A stretch of 64,000 nt of DNA. Origin: Lachnospiraceae bacterium (GTDB taxonomy: Bacteria; Bacillota; Clostridia; Lachnospirales; Lachnospiraceae). The DNA lies in contig QXWO01000006.1 of assembly GCA_009911035.1 (NCBI GenBank), positions 62,001 to 126,000 of the forward strand, read 5' to 3'. Below, in pieces: positions 27,115 through 36,230 of this stretch. The number at the start of each line of letters is the position of its first letter. The first letter of the stretch is position 1. A program made the position numbers and the translations under genes. The notes beneath the pieces were generated by a model. The model ran no database searches. It saw nothing but the letters and a program-made list of their open reading frames with translations, and was not told the origin of the DNA.

Positions 27115-27151
27115 CAGCCCGGAAATCTGCCATCAGATACCGGGCTGTTTT
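27115..27151 (+). terminator. Intrinsic terminator of carB
   Basis: CAGCCCGG and CCGGGCTG form an 8-bp perfect stem followed by TTTTAT, 19 bases after the carB stop. Confidence 0.8.
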
Positions 27152-27227
27152 ATCTGTAATTCAGGCACATCTCAGGGAAAGCAATTTTCAAACCCTAGTA
27201 GAAGATAAAAAAGGAGTGTGGTAAAAT

Positions 27228-27269
27228 ATGAAAAAGGGTTGTGTTCTGGTTTCGGAGGGGAAAGAATGA
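27228..27269 (+). CDS. Possible 13-codon leader peptide
   Basis: MKKGCVLVSEGKE is encoded from an ATG that has AAGGAG 11 bases upstream. Its TGA stop overlaps the ATG of the membrane protein (ATGA), as in translational coupling. Size and spacing could also arise by chance, and the overlapping GTG-started extension of the main frame competes for the same ribosome binding site. No attenuation structure or run of control codons was seen. Confidence 0.3.
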   Translation: MKKGCVLVSEGKE

Positions 27270-29047
27270 TGGGTACTTTTAAGGACAGGGTGGGCAGTCT
27301 GCTCCGGCGGTCTGTAAGTTTGGAACAGGTATTTTCACGTGTACGTGACTATAAATTTTCCATGGGAACGTCAGCTTTGTGCGCGTTGTTTGAGGCTGTT
27401 GTGGTAGTGTTGGAAGAAGATTTTTACATAAATATAGGTTTTGATGAAAGCGCTGTGTTCCGGTTTATGTTTTTATTTGGGGTGACGGCGTTATTCTCGG
27501 AAACCTGCTTTATGGGAAAAAAATGGCTGAAACTTCTGGGGCTTTTTTCAGGCGTAATTTTATCCGGACTAATTACTTGTTTTATTGGAGTGGGAAGGGA
27601 AAGTCTGCTGTTTGGCATCAAGGGAGTGTTTTTTTATAAAAAGGCACAGGAACTGATGGCAGGATGTATTTTTTTGATGCTGGTTCTTACGGTTTATTTT
27701 TGTTACCGGAAAGAGGCGGCCAGATTTGAAGAATATATGCTGACCCTTTTGGTCAACTGGCTCATCGTATTTTCCATGTATGTCATACTGCTGATTGGGA
27801 CAGGGCTTGTGTGCAGTTGCGTTGACACACTGTTTTTTGGAGGGGGTTCAAGTATTGTTACGGTAAGCTGGATTTTGCTTTCAGGCTTTTTTCTGATACC
27901 CGGGGGAATATTGGCGCTGAATGGGCGGAATCGTGCAGCAAAAGATCTCTTAATGACTCCGGTACAGTATGTGCTTTCCCTTATGGCAGTCTGTGCGCTG
28001 GTTTCGGTTTACGTGTATGCTGCAGGAATTCTTATCAGGCGGGAGTTTCCCTCCAACGAGGTTTTTTCCATACTGACGACGCTTTTTAGCCTGGGTATGC
28101 CTATATGGATGGTGAGCGGCAGTCTGCTTAAGGAGTCCCGGTATTCCCGTCTTATGGCCAGTCTGCCCTATGTCTTTGCACCGCTTATCCTGCTTCAGAT
28201 TTATTCCATTGCAGTCAGGATTGGGGAATTTGGGCTTACACCGAACAGGTATGTAGGAGTAATGATGATTGTTTTTGAAGGGGGGACACTGCTGTGTTGG
28301 CATTTGGGGAGAAGCAGGATGGAGAATGTGCTGCTGATTATGAGCGGGCTTATTGTGCTGGCATTTCTGATGCCCGGCGTGAACAGGTGCCGGCTTTCCG
28401 AAAGACAGCAGCAGGCATGGCTTAAGAAATATTATCAGGCGGCTCAGAAGGGGGAGAGCCTTTCACAGCAGGAGTACAATCGGATGTGGGAAGCCTATTT
28501 TTATCTGAAAGAAAGGACCCCAAAGGGTATGGCAGGGGGATATGACGACTACTCTGTGGATATTCTGAAAAAGGCAGGAGAAGGGCTGGTTGAGGTTGAC
28601 GGACAGCAGAATGCCTTGGGGAAAGTGGACAGATACTCTGTTCACGGATGCCAGTTGGTGGGCGGTTTTTCTGTGGAGGGATTTAAGACCATGCATATGC
28701 TTGAAGAGGCGGATGAACAGCCGGAGCCTGATTTTTCTGCTTTTCGGTTCCGGCTTAGGGGGACAGAAGAGGAAATTACCGTGGATATCAGTGATTTTGC
28801 AAAGAAAGCCATGGAATATATAGAAACCAATCCCAAAGCGGACAAAGAGGAGATAAGCGGTTATCTGCGCAGTTTTAACAGGATCGATGTGGGACAGGGC
28901 AGGATACTTTATATCAACCATTTCCAGATATCTTATGATAAAGGTATCCAGGACGGCAAAGACTATTTTAAGTGGGGCGGCGTCAGAAATATTTCTGCTA
29001 TTATGTTGTCCTCCGGGGAGGATGCCGTGGAAGTGTCCGGCAATTAA
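27266..29047 (+). CDS. DUF4153 family polytopic membrane protein
   Basis: A 593-residue protein. About twelve hydrophobic segments fill the first 390 residues, and a hydrophilic extracytoplasmic or cytoplasmic domain of about 200 residues follows. The pattern and segments such as EEYMLTLLVNWLIVFSMYVILL fit DUF4153, a family of unknown function common in Firmicutes. The start is placed at ATG 27266, after GGAGGGG, not at the GTG 48 bases upstream. It lies between the carB terminator and the AmmeMemoRadiSam genes, with no evident functional link to either. Confidence 0.75.
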   Translation: MMGTFKDRVGSLLRRSVSLEQVFSRVRDYKFSMGTSALCALFEAVVVVLEEDFYINIGFDESAVFRFMFLFGVTALFSETCFMGKKWLKLLGLFSGVILSGLITCFIGVGRESLLFGIKGVFFYKKAQELMAGCIFLMLVLTVYFCYRKEAARFEEYMLTLLVNWLIVFSMYVILLIGTGLVCSCVDTLFFGGGSSIVTVSWILLSGFFLIPGGILALNGRNRAAKDLLMTPVQYVLSLMAVCALVSVYVYAAGILIRREFPSNEVFSILTTLFSLGMPIWMVSGSLLKESRYSRLMASLPYVFAPLILLQIYSIAVRIGEFGLTPNRYVGVMMIVFEGGTLLCWHLGRSRMENVLLIMSGLIVLAFLMPGVNRCRLSERQQQAWLKKYYQAAQKGESLSQQEYNRMWEAYFYLKERTPKGMAGGYDDYSVDILKKAGEGLVEVDGQQNALGKVDRYSVHGCQLVGGFSVEGFKTMHMLEEADEQPEPDFSAFRFRLRGTEEEITVDISDFAKKAMEYIETNPKADKEEISGYLRSFNRIDVGQGRILYINHFQISYDKGIQDGKDYFKWGGVRNISAIMLSSGEDAVEVSGN

Positions 29048-29096
29048 GTATATTTGTTATTGTATTTTATAAAATTTAATAAGAAGGGAGAATTGT

Positions 29097-30482
29097 ATGG
29101 GAATTCTGGCTGGTTTTATGGTTCCACATCCACCGCTGATTATACCGGAAATCGGTGCAGGTGAAGAGAGGAAGATTCAGAATACGGTTGACGCTTACCG
29201 GGAGGCTGCCTGCAGGATAGGGAGCCTTAAGCCGGAGACTATTGTGCTTTTGTCGCCCCATCAGGTGATGTATGCAGATTATTTTCATATTTCACCGGGA
29301 AAAGGAGCGAAGGGGAACTTCGGACAGTTCCGTGCCGGAGATGTGAAAATGGAGGTCTGCTATGACACGGAGTTTGTGGAGACTCTTTGCAGGCTGCCTG
29401 GCATGGGGAATCTTCCGGCAGGCACGGAAGGGGAAAGGGATAAGAGCCTTGACCATGGGACGATGGTGCCTTTGTACTTTGTAAACCAGTACTGGAAAGA
29501 ATATAAGCTGGTAAGAGTGGGATTGTCCGGCCTTTCTTTTACAAAGCATTATGAACTGGGGCAGTATATCAGGGATACCGCACAGAAGCTGAACAGGCGG
29601 ACGGTGGTAATTGGCAGTGGAGATTTATCACACCGACTGAAGGAGGACGGGCCTTACGGGTATCAGAAGGAAGGGCCGGAATATGATGCCCGTATCATGA
29701 ACGTGATGGAAAAAGGCGAATTTGGGGAACTGCTGGATTTTTCGGAGGATTTTTGTGATAAGGCAGGAGAATGCGGGCACCGCTCCTTTTTAATCATGGC
29801 AGGGGCGTTTGACAGGACAAAGGTGCAGGCGGAGCGTCTTTCCTATGAAGGGCCCTTTGGTGTGGGCTATGGTGTCTGTGTCTATACGGCGGCAGGAACT
29901 GACCCGGAGCGTAATTTTAAGGAAAAATACGGGGAAAGGGAAAAGATGCGTATTTTGAAACAGAGAAAACAGGAGGATTCTTACGTTCAGCTTGCCCGGA
30001 AGACTATTGAAGTCTATGTCCGCACAGGCGAAAGAATTGAGATGCCGGAGGGAATGCCGGAGGAAATGTACAGCCGCAGGGCGGGGGTTTTTGTCTCCAT
30101 CAAGGAAGAAGGCAGGCTGCGCGGCTGTATTGGGACGATTCAGGCCGTAAATTCTTCCATTGCACAGGAAATCATTGACAATGCCATCAGCGCAGCTTCC
30201 AGAGACTACAGGTTTTCACCCATAGAGGCGGAGGAACTGGAATTGCTTTCTGTCAGCGTGGATGTGCTGGGGAATACGGAAAAAATAGAATCTCCGGACA
30301 AACTGGATGTACGGCGGTACGGCGTGATTGTGACGAAAGGACGTAAAAGGGGGCTGCTGCTTCCCAATCTGGAAGGGATTGACACTGTGGAAGAACAGAT
30401 TGCCATTGCAAAGCGAAAAGCAGGCATCGGGGAAAGGGAAGATGTGGAACTGGAGAGGTTTGAAGTGGTGCGGCATTATTAG
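29097..30482 (+). CDS. amrB/amrA: AmmeMemoRadiSam system fused protein (Memo-like + AMMECR1)
   Basis: A 461-residue fusion. Residues 1-270 are a class III extradiol dioxygenase/Memo-like domain (MVPHPPLIIPEIG at the start, VLLSPHQVM, GSGDLSHRL). Residues about 285-461 are an AMMECR1 domain with the hallmark RLRGCIGT and the YRFSPIEAEELELLSVSVDVL segment. In many organisms these are separate genes and co-occur with a radical SAM enzyme; that partner follows 35 bases downstream. The biochemical role of the system is unknown. Human Memo and AMMECR1 are homologues, which makes the bacterial trio of interest. Confidence 0.9.
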   Translation: MGILAGFMVPHPPLIIPEIGAGEERKIQNTVDAYREAACRIGSLKPETIVLLSPHQVMYADYFHISPGKGAKGNFGQFRAGDVKMEVCYDTEFVETLCRLPGMGNLPAGTEGERDKSLDHGTMVPLYFVNQYWKEYKLVRVGLSGLSFTKHYELGQYIRDTAQKLNRRTVVIGSGDLSHRLKEDGPYGYQKEGPEYDARIMNVMEKGEFGELLDFSEDFCDKAGECGHRSFLIMAGAFDRTKVQAERLSYEGPFGVGYGVCVYTAAGTDPERNFKEKYGEREKMRILKQRKQEDSYVQLARKTIEVYVRTGERIEMPEGMPEEMYSRRAGVFVSIKEEGRLRGCIGTIQAVNSSIAQEIIDNAISAASRDYRFSPIEAEELELLSVSVDVLGNTEKIESPDKLDVRRYGVIVTKGRKRGLLLPNLEGIDTVEEQIAIAKRKAGIGEREDVELERFEVVRHY

Positions 30483-30517
30483 TATAAATTTTTAAGCCGG
30501 AGAAGATAGGAAAAAGT

Positions 30518-31345
30518 ATGAAAAAAATTTGCCAGACATGTATGCATCATTGCGCCCTGCTGCCCGGACAAAAGGGGATATGCAGGGCAAGAAAAAATGA
30601 GAATGGAAGTATTGTATGTGAAAATTATGGGCAGGTGACGTCACTTGCCCTTGATCCTATTGAGAAAAAGCCCCTTAAAATGTTCCATCCTGGAAGCATG
30701 ATATTGTCTGTGGGAAGTTACGGATGCAATATGAGATGCCCTTTCTGCCAGAATTATGAAATTTCCATGGCGGACAGAATAGAATCGGAAGCAGTTTATC
30801 TCTCACCCCTGGAACTGGCAGAGCAAGCCGCCAAGTGCCGGAGTATGGGAAATATCGGGGCTGCGTTTACCTACAATGAACCTCTTGTGGGGTGGGAATA
30901 TGTCAGGGATGCAGCAAAGCTGGTGAAGGAAGCAGGGATGAAAAATGTGCTGGTGACAAACGGGACAGCAGAGTTGTGGGTGCTTGAGGAAATCCTGCCC
31001 TATACAGATGCCATGAACATTGACCTGAAGGGGGTTACGGAAAGCTATTATGAAAAGCTGGGAGGAAGCTTCGGGCAGGTGAAGGCATTTATTTCACGGG
31101 CCGCAAAAGACTGCCATGTGGAACTTACCACATTAATTGTGCCCGGTGAAAATGACCGTGAGGATGAAATGGAAGAGGAAGCCCGGTGGATTGCGTCCAT
31201 AAGTGGGCACATCCCCCTCCATGTGACCCGTTTTTTCCCCAGATACCATATGACTGACCGGGGGCCCACGGATACAGGCCTGGTGCGCCGCCTTGCCCGG
31301 ACGGCCGGAAAATATCTGAAAAATGTGTTTGTGGGGAACTGCTGA
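30518..31345 (+). CDS. amrS: AmmeMemoRadiSam system radical SAM enzyme
   Basis: Radical S-adenosylmethionine protein of 275 residues. The [4Fe-4S] cluster is bound by Cys70, Cys74 and Cys77 in YGCNMRCPFCQNYE. An N-terminal CQTCMHHC and a C-x-R motif, GICRARKN, resemble the pyruvate-formate-lyase-activase-like AmrS group. The SAM-binding region shows GAAFTYNEPLVGWEY, and later TDAMNIDLKG. It follows the Memo-AMMECR1 fusion and is probably co-transcribed. The product of the reaction is not known for the family. Confidence 0.92.
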   Translation: MKKICQTCMHHCALLPGQKGICRARKNENGSIVCENYGQVTSLALDPIEKKPLKMFHPGSMILSVGSYGCNMRCPFCQNYEISMADRIESEAVYLSPLELAEQAAKCRSMGNIGAAFTYNEPLVGWEYVRDAAKLVKEAGMKNVLVTNGTAELWVLEEILPYTDAMNIDLKGVTESYYEKLGGSFGQVKAFISRAAKDCHVELTTLIVPGENDREDEMEEEARWIASISGHIPLHVTRFFPRYHMTDRGPTDTGLVRRLARTAGKYLKNVFVGNC

Positions 31346-31455
31346 ACCGAATTAGAAAACACTCTCGAATCACTTTCTTACGACCAGCGCAGCAAATGCG
31401 CCTGTGTGAACAGTAATCAAAAACCTAATTCCTGTGGCTAAAGTGAGTTAAAAAA

Positions 31456-31484
31456 TTGCATTTCCTACTTATCCATGTTACAAT
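31456..31484 (+). promoter_or_regulatory. Promoter of the DUF6709-like membrane protein gene
   Basis: TTGCAT (31456-31461) and TACAAT (31479-31484) are 17 bases apart, about 40 bases before the ATG at 31524. No terminator was seen in the preceding 110 bases after the radical SAM gene. Confidence 0.6.
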
Positions 31485-31523
31485 TTTTCTAATAACATTT
31501 GTACATAAGTGAGGGAGAAAAGT

Positions 31524-32603
31524 ATGTTGGAGAAACTAAGAAAGAAAAGCATTATCAAATCACTTCCACTGGCAATTATTCTGCTGATATGCGGTATCGG
31601 GATGGTTGGAATTGAGTTTTCAGCCATGAAGGCACTGATCCGCGGAAATGTGCAATTTGAAAGCCTTGCACCGGAGGAAATAGGGAATGATCTGGTGGTG
31701 GATGTGACGCTTCGTGACAACTTCGGCTGTTATATGGAGGAGTATGAGGAGAATACCAAGACCCACCGCAGACGGACCACAGATTTATACTACGTAATCT
31801 GGACAGGGGATGAGGACGACGAGGATTTCCGCTACATGGGCATTAAGGTGCCTGCTTCCGATGAAAGCGCGATGGAAAGGATGGCGGAGGCAACTTACAA
31901 TTACGAAATTTCGGATTCGATTAATTATACCGGCGCCATTATTAAGATGTCGTCAGAGGAACACAAATATTTTAAGGAGTATTTTTTGGAGTCGGGCTTT
32001 ACGGAAGAGGAGTTTGAAGCAAACACCCTTCCCTATTTTATTAATGTAGGCGCACTCACAGGCGGCGCCGCAGGTACAGCAGTGGGAATTGCCGTTATTG
32101 GCGGTGTGCTGATTCTGATTGCAGTTATCATGGTCATTGTTGCAGTAAGTGGGGGCGGCCTTAAGAAGCTTAAGAAGGAACTTACAGCCGCCGGGCTTGG
32201 GGAAGCCAATCTGGATCTGGAATATGAAGGCGCCACACTGGTTAACAAAACAAACGATTTCCGCATAGGTAAAAAGCTTATTTTCTATATGCAGGGAAGC
32301 AGGGCGCATATACTGGTCAACAGCAAAATTATATGGGCATACCAGAGAACCACAACACACCGGACCAACGGCATTAAGACAGGAACTTCTTACGAAATAG
32401 TTTTTTATGATATCAATAAAAAGAGAACTTCCATAGCCGTGTCCAGTGAAAGCAATGTGCAGGATGCCCTGCAGCATATCAACAATATGATGCCATGGGT
32501 GGTTGTGGGATACCAAGATGAAATATTCAGATTGTACCAGAAGGAGTTCCAGGAATTCCTAAAGCTTCGGTATAACCAGTACGACCCGTCCCAGATGATT
32601 TAA
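31524..32603 (+). CDS. Uncharacterised two-helix membrane protein (DUF6709-like)
   Basis: A 359-residue protein with one membrane segment near residues 10-32 and a second, glycine-rich one near 172-205 (GGAAGTAVGIAVIGGVLILIAVIMVIVAV). Between them is an acidic extracytoplasmic domain containing DLYYVIWTGDEDD. After the second helix lies a cytoplasmic domain ending YNQYDPSQMI. I recall similar Lachnospiraceae proteins under DUF6709, a name held with modest certainty. ATG 31524 follows GAGGGAG. No function can be assigned. Confidence 0.6.
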   Translation: MLEKLRKKSIIKSLPLAIILLICGIGMVGIEFSAMKALIRGNVQFESLAPEEIGNDLVVDVTLRDNFGCYMEEYEENTKTHRRRTTDLYYVIWTGDEDDEDFRYMGIKVPASDESAMERMAEATYNYEISDSINYTGAIIKMSSEEHKYFKEYFLESGFTEEEFEANTLPYFINVGALTGGAAGTAVGIAVIGGVLILIAVIMVIVAVSGGGLKKLKKELTAAGLGEANLDLEYEGATLVNKTNDFRIGKKLIFYMQGSRAHILVNSKIIWAYQRTTTHRTNGIKTGTSYEIVFYDINKKRTSIAVSSESNVQDALQHINNMMPWVVVGYQDEIFRLYQKEFQEFLKLRYNQYDPSQMI

Positions 32604-32719
32604 GAATAATGACGTTTCCTGTAATAGGAATGATTTCCCTTTAAACTGTTAAAAATAGTGTACAGAAAGCAGATAGCAGGAAGTATTTACAACAATAACA
32701 AAACGAAGGGAATAAAAAG

Positions 32720-34084
32720 ATGGAATCAATCTGGAGCAGGACGGTGGAGATACCAGAGAGGGAAGCTCTGCCGGGAAACAGGCGGGTGCAGACAGCGGTC
32801 ATCGGTGCAGGAATGGCCGGTATACTTACAGCTTACTTTCTGAAAAAGGAAGGCGTAGATGTGGTAGTGGTGGAGGCTGGAAGGATTGCAGGCGGGCAGA
32901 CGAAAAACACTACGGCAAAGATTACAAGCCAGCATGGACTCATTTACCATAAGATGATGCAGAAAGCTGGAAGAGAGAAAGCGCAAAATTATGCCATGGC
33001 GGCTGAGGATGCGGTTAAAATTTATGAGAGAATTATAAAGGAAGAAAAAGTAGAATGTCATTTTAAAAAGCTGCCATCTTATTTGTATACTCTTTATAAA
33101 TCCCGGATTGGGGATTTGGAGAAGGAGGCAGCTACGGCCCGGGAACTGGGCATGAAAGCCCGTTTTGTGGAAGGGCGGGAACTTACGGAATTACCATTTG
33201 AAGCGGCAGGGGCGGTATGCTTTGAAAACCAGGGGCAGTTTTCGCCCCTGGAGTTTATAAAAGCGCTGTCCGGGCCGCTTGAAATTTATGAAAACACGAA
33301 AGTGCTTTCTGTAAAAGGTCATGTTGTTCTGACAGATAAAGGAGAGATAACAGCAGAAAATATTGTGTTTGCCTGTCATTACCCTTTTCCTGTTATCCCG
33401 GGATTTTATTTCCTGCGTCAGCATCAGGAGAGAAGTTATGTGATTGCGCTGGAAGGATATAAGGAATTGGACGGCATGTATTATTGCGCTGACGGGGAAG
33501 GGATATCCTTAAGAAGCGCAGGCAATATACTGCTTCTTGGAGGCGGCAGCCGCCGTACCGGGAAGCCGGGAAACGGCATGCAAAATTGCATTATGGCAGG
33601 ATATTCTTATCTCCAGGAGGCGGCTGGGAAATATTATCCTGCATTGCGTGAGACAGCCCGCTGGTCGGCCCAGGACTGTATGCCCCATGATGAAATTCCT
33701 TTTATCGGCAGATTTTCCGTTTACAGACCTTACTGGTATGTAGCCACAGGATTCAAAAAATGGGGAATGACAGCATCTATGGTTTCGGCACTGATAATCA
33801 GCAGCCGGATATGCGGAAAGGATAGTCCCTATGAAAAAATTTTCAGTCCCCAAAGGCTTCTGTTCCAGATGGGCGTGAAAAACCTGCTGGCAGATATAGG
33901 GGAAAGCATAATAGGGCTGGGCAGAGGACTTTTTTCCAAAAAAGAAAGAAAGTGCCCTCATATGGGATGCAGACTGGAATGGAATTCGGAGGAAGAAAGG
34001 TGGGAATGCCCATGCCATGGGTCAGGGTTTGACAGGGACGGGAAGCTGCTTGACGGTCCGGCCCGGAGAGATATGAAAAAGTAA
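32720..34084 (+). CDS. FAD-dependent oxidoreductase with C-terminal Rieske domain
   Basis: A 454-residue flavoprotein. The Rossmann motif AVIGAGMAGILTAYFL is at about 26-41, and a DAO-type fold runs to about residue 380 (YVATGFKKWGMTASMVSA near its end). Residues about 410-454 form a Rieske [2Fe-2S] domain with CPHMGC and CPCHGSGFD. This GlpO/thiol-oxidase-like plus Rieske architecture is found in bacilli and clostridia with unknown substrate. It has no signal peptide. The genes on either side do not share a pathway with it. Confidence 0.85.
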   Translation: MESIWSRTVEIPEREALPGNRRVQTAVIGAGMAGILTAYFLKKEGVDVVVVEAGRIAGGQTKNTTAKITSQHGLIYHKMMQKAGREKAQNYAMAAEDAVKIYERIIKEEKVECHFKKLPSYLYTLYKSRIGDLEKEAATARELGMKARFVEGRELTELPFEAAGAVCFENQGQFSPLEFIKALSGPLEIYENTKVLSVKGHVVLTDKGEITAENIVFACHYPFPVIPGFYFLRQHQERSYVIALEGYKELDGMYYCADGEGISLRSAGNILLLGGGSRRTGKPGNGMQNCIMAGYSYLQEAAGKYYPALRETARWSAQDCMPHDEIPFIGRFSVYRPYWYVATGFKKWGMTASMVSALIISSRICGKDSPYEKIFSPQRLLFQMGVKNLLADIGESIIGLGRGLFSKKERKCPHMGCRLEWNSEEERWECPCHGSGFDRDGKLLDGPARRDMKK

Positions 34085-34181
34085 GGCACTGCCGGATTCT
34101 GCGTCTGGCACAGAAAACGTTATAAGAAAATGAGCAGCACTGTTTTCGGTGGGGAAATTGTGCTAAAGAGGAAGAACATTT

Positions 34182-35096
34182 ATGGACATGAAAAGCAAAA
34201 TAGCAATTGTGGGAATGGGGGCGCTGGGGGTCATGTACGGGGATATGATTGTCCGGTCACTGGGCCAGGATTCCCTTACATTTCTGGCGGACAGAGACAG
34301 AATTGACAGGTATAAAAGAGAAGGCGTTTTCTGTAATGGAAGAAAGTGTGAGTTTCAGATAGAAGCGGAAGCAGGGGAGGCTGACCTGCTTATTTTTGCC
34401 GTGAAGGGTACAGCCCTTAAGGAGGCAATGGAACTTGCCGCCGGGGCAGTGGGAGAAAATACAATCATCCTTTCCCTTCTGAACGGCATCAGCAGTGAAG
34501 AGATTCTAAAGCAGCGGTTTGGAAGTGGACATATTGTGTATTGTGTTGCACAGGGGATGGATGCCGTAAAACTTGGAAATGAACTGACCTATGAACATAT
34601 AGGGGAACTGCGCATCGGTGTGCCGGAGAAGGAAAAACAATATCTGGCAGAAAAGGCCGCCGCCATTCTTAAAAGCGCCCGGATTCCTTATGTTGTGGAG
34701 GAGGATATCCTGCACAGGCTATGGAGCAAGTGGATGCTGAATGTAGGGGTAAATCAGGTCATCATGGTGTACGAAGGGACATACGGGACAATTCAGAAGC
34801 CCGGAGAGGCGCGGGATACGATGATTGCGGCCATGGAGGAAGTTATAGAGCTGTCCGGCCATGAAAATACAGGCGTTACCAGAGAGGACATGGAAGGGTA
34901 CCTGACGCTGCTTGATTCGCTGAATCCCGAAGGGATGCCCTCTATGCGCCAGGACGGCCTTTCCCACAGATATTCGGAAGTGGAGATGTTTGCAGGCACA
35001 GTAATTAAAAAAGCTGGAAAGTATAGACTGGAAGTGCCTGTGAACCAGATGCTGTACCGGAAGGTAAAAGAGATGGAAGCTTCGTATAAAAGATAA
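34182..35096 (+). CDS. panE: 2-dehydropantoate 2-reductase family protein
   Basis: NADPH-dependent ketopantoate reductase/ApbA family, 304 residues. The N-terminal dinucleotide-binding motif is IVGMGALGVMYG. The conserved VKGTALKEA lysine region and LLNGISSEE follow, and the C-terminal catalytic helix domain has WSKWMLNVGVNQ (the usual KxxxN lysine) and PSMRQDGLSHRYSEVEMFAG, where family members have PSMxQDxxxGRxTEID. His replaces the usual Gly after the Leu-Ser pair, so a substrate other than ketopantoate is possible. No other pantothenate gene is nearby. Confidence 0.8.
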   Translation: MDMKSKIAIVGMGALGVMYGDMIVRSLGQDSLTFLADRDRIDRYKREGVFCNGRKCEFQIEAEAGEADLLIFAVKGTALKEAMELAAGAVGENTIILSLLNGISSEEILKQRFGSGHIVYCVAQGMDAVKLGNELTYEHIGELRIGVPEKEKQYLAEKAAAILKSARIPYVVEEDILHRLWSKWMLNVGVNQVIMVYEGTYGTIQKPGEARDTMIAAMEEVIELSGHENTGVTREDMEGYLTLLDSLNPEGMPSMRQDGLSHRYSEVEMFAGTVIKKAGKYRLEVPVNQMLYRKVKEMEASYKR

Positions 35097-35274
35097 GAAT
35101 TTGGAAAGCCGCCAGATGGATACAGCAGGAAAAACCAAGTGCGGTAATTCAAAGATTATGCTGTAAGATAAGTGGAGAAGAATCCTGTCAAGCCGTAGAA
35201 GGGGCTGTGACTGTGATAAAATTTACGCATAACTGGTAAAGTGAGGAGAATGTCTATGATGATGGGGAAAATAA

Positions 35275-36093
35275 ATGAGAATAATCAATTTAATTGAAAA
35301 TACGCAGGGTGGCAGGGAATGTATGGCCGAACATGGATTAAGTTTTTATATTGAAACAAAAAAACATAAGCTGCTTGTGGATGCCGGGGCAACCAATGCT
35401 TTTCTGGAAAATGCCGGAAGGCTGGGTGTGGATTTAAGACTGGTGGATACCATGATTTTAAGTCATGGCCATTATGATCATGCAGGGGGAATCCTTGGCT
35501 TTGTGCAGGTAAACCCCACAGCTAAAATTCTGATGCAGAGTCATGCAGGCGGGGCCTATTATCATCAAAATGAAAAGATGGAGAAATATATAGGAATAGA
35601 CCCACAAATTATGGAGCTGGCGCAGGTTGAACTGATAGAAGGGGATAAAAGGATAGACGACGGGATTTTTCTTTTTTCAGGCGTTACGGGAAGGCAGCTC
35701 TGGCCTGCCGGGAACAGGGAATTAAAAGTGAAGCAAGGAAATGAGTTTGTACAGGATGAATTTGTACATGAACAGTACCTTGTCCTTGAGGAAAACGGAA
35801 CGAAAGTACTCATATCGGGGTGCGCCCATAATGGCATTTTAAATATTCTTGAGAAGTACAGGGAGATTTATGGGGACGACCCGGACGCAGTAATAAGCGG
35901 GTTCCATATGCAGAAGAGATCCGGCTATACGGAAGATGATTTGGAAACAATCAGACAGATTGGGACGGAACTGAAAAAGATGAGGACATTGTTTTACACA
36001 GGGCATTGCACGGGGGAAATTCCCTACCAGATTCTGAAGGAATGCATGGGAGAGCAGCTTATTTATGTTCACAGTGGGGATACCTGCTCTTAG
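35275..36093 (+). CDS. MBL-fold metallohydrolase
   Basis: Metallo-beta-lactamase-fold protein of 272 residues, cytoplasmic. The zinc/iron-binding motif HGHYDHAGG is at 64-72, and further ligands are in GCAHNG, SGFHM and YTGHC. The sequence resembles the group often labelled 7,8-dihydropterin-6-methyl-4-aminobenzene-phosphate synthase-like, whose bacterial members are uncharacterised. It stands alone between a reductase and a MATE gene, with GGGGA as a moderate ribosome binding site. Confidence 0.85.
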   Translation: MRIINLIENTQGGRECMAEHGLSFYIETKKHKLLVDAGATNAFLENAGRLGVDLRLVDTMILSHGHYDHAGGILGFVQVNPTAKILMQSHAGGAYYHQNEKMEKYIGIDPQIMELAQVELIEGDKRIDDGIFLFSGVTGRQLWPAGNRELKVKQGNEFVQDEFVHEQYLVLEENGTKVLISGCAHNGILNILEKYREIYGDDPDAVISGFHMQKRSGYTEDDLETIRQIGTELKKMRTLFYTGHCTGEIPYQILKECMGEQLIYVHSGDTCS

Positions 36094-36153
36094 GTTAAAA
36101 ATCAATCATAAGTTGTCCACTGTAAAAAAAACTCTACCATTATTGCTGGCAGG

Positions 36154-36162
36154 TGCTATAAT
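36154..36162 (+). promoter_or_regulatory. Extended -10 promoter of the MATE gene
   Basis: TGC followed by a perfect TATAAT (36157-36162), without a recognisable -35. About 68 bases remain to the MATE start codon. Confidence 0.45.
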
Positions 36163-36230
36163 TGTGATGGTTATTTTTTGTACAAGTAACAGCGTAGGGA
36201 TATGACCTTTGGGAGAGGAGTGGAAAAATT

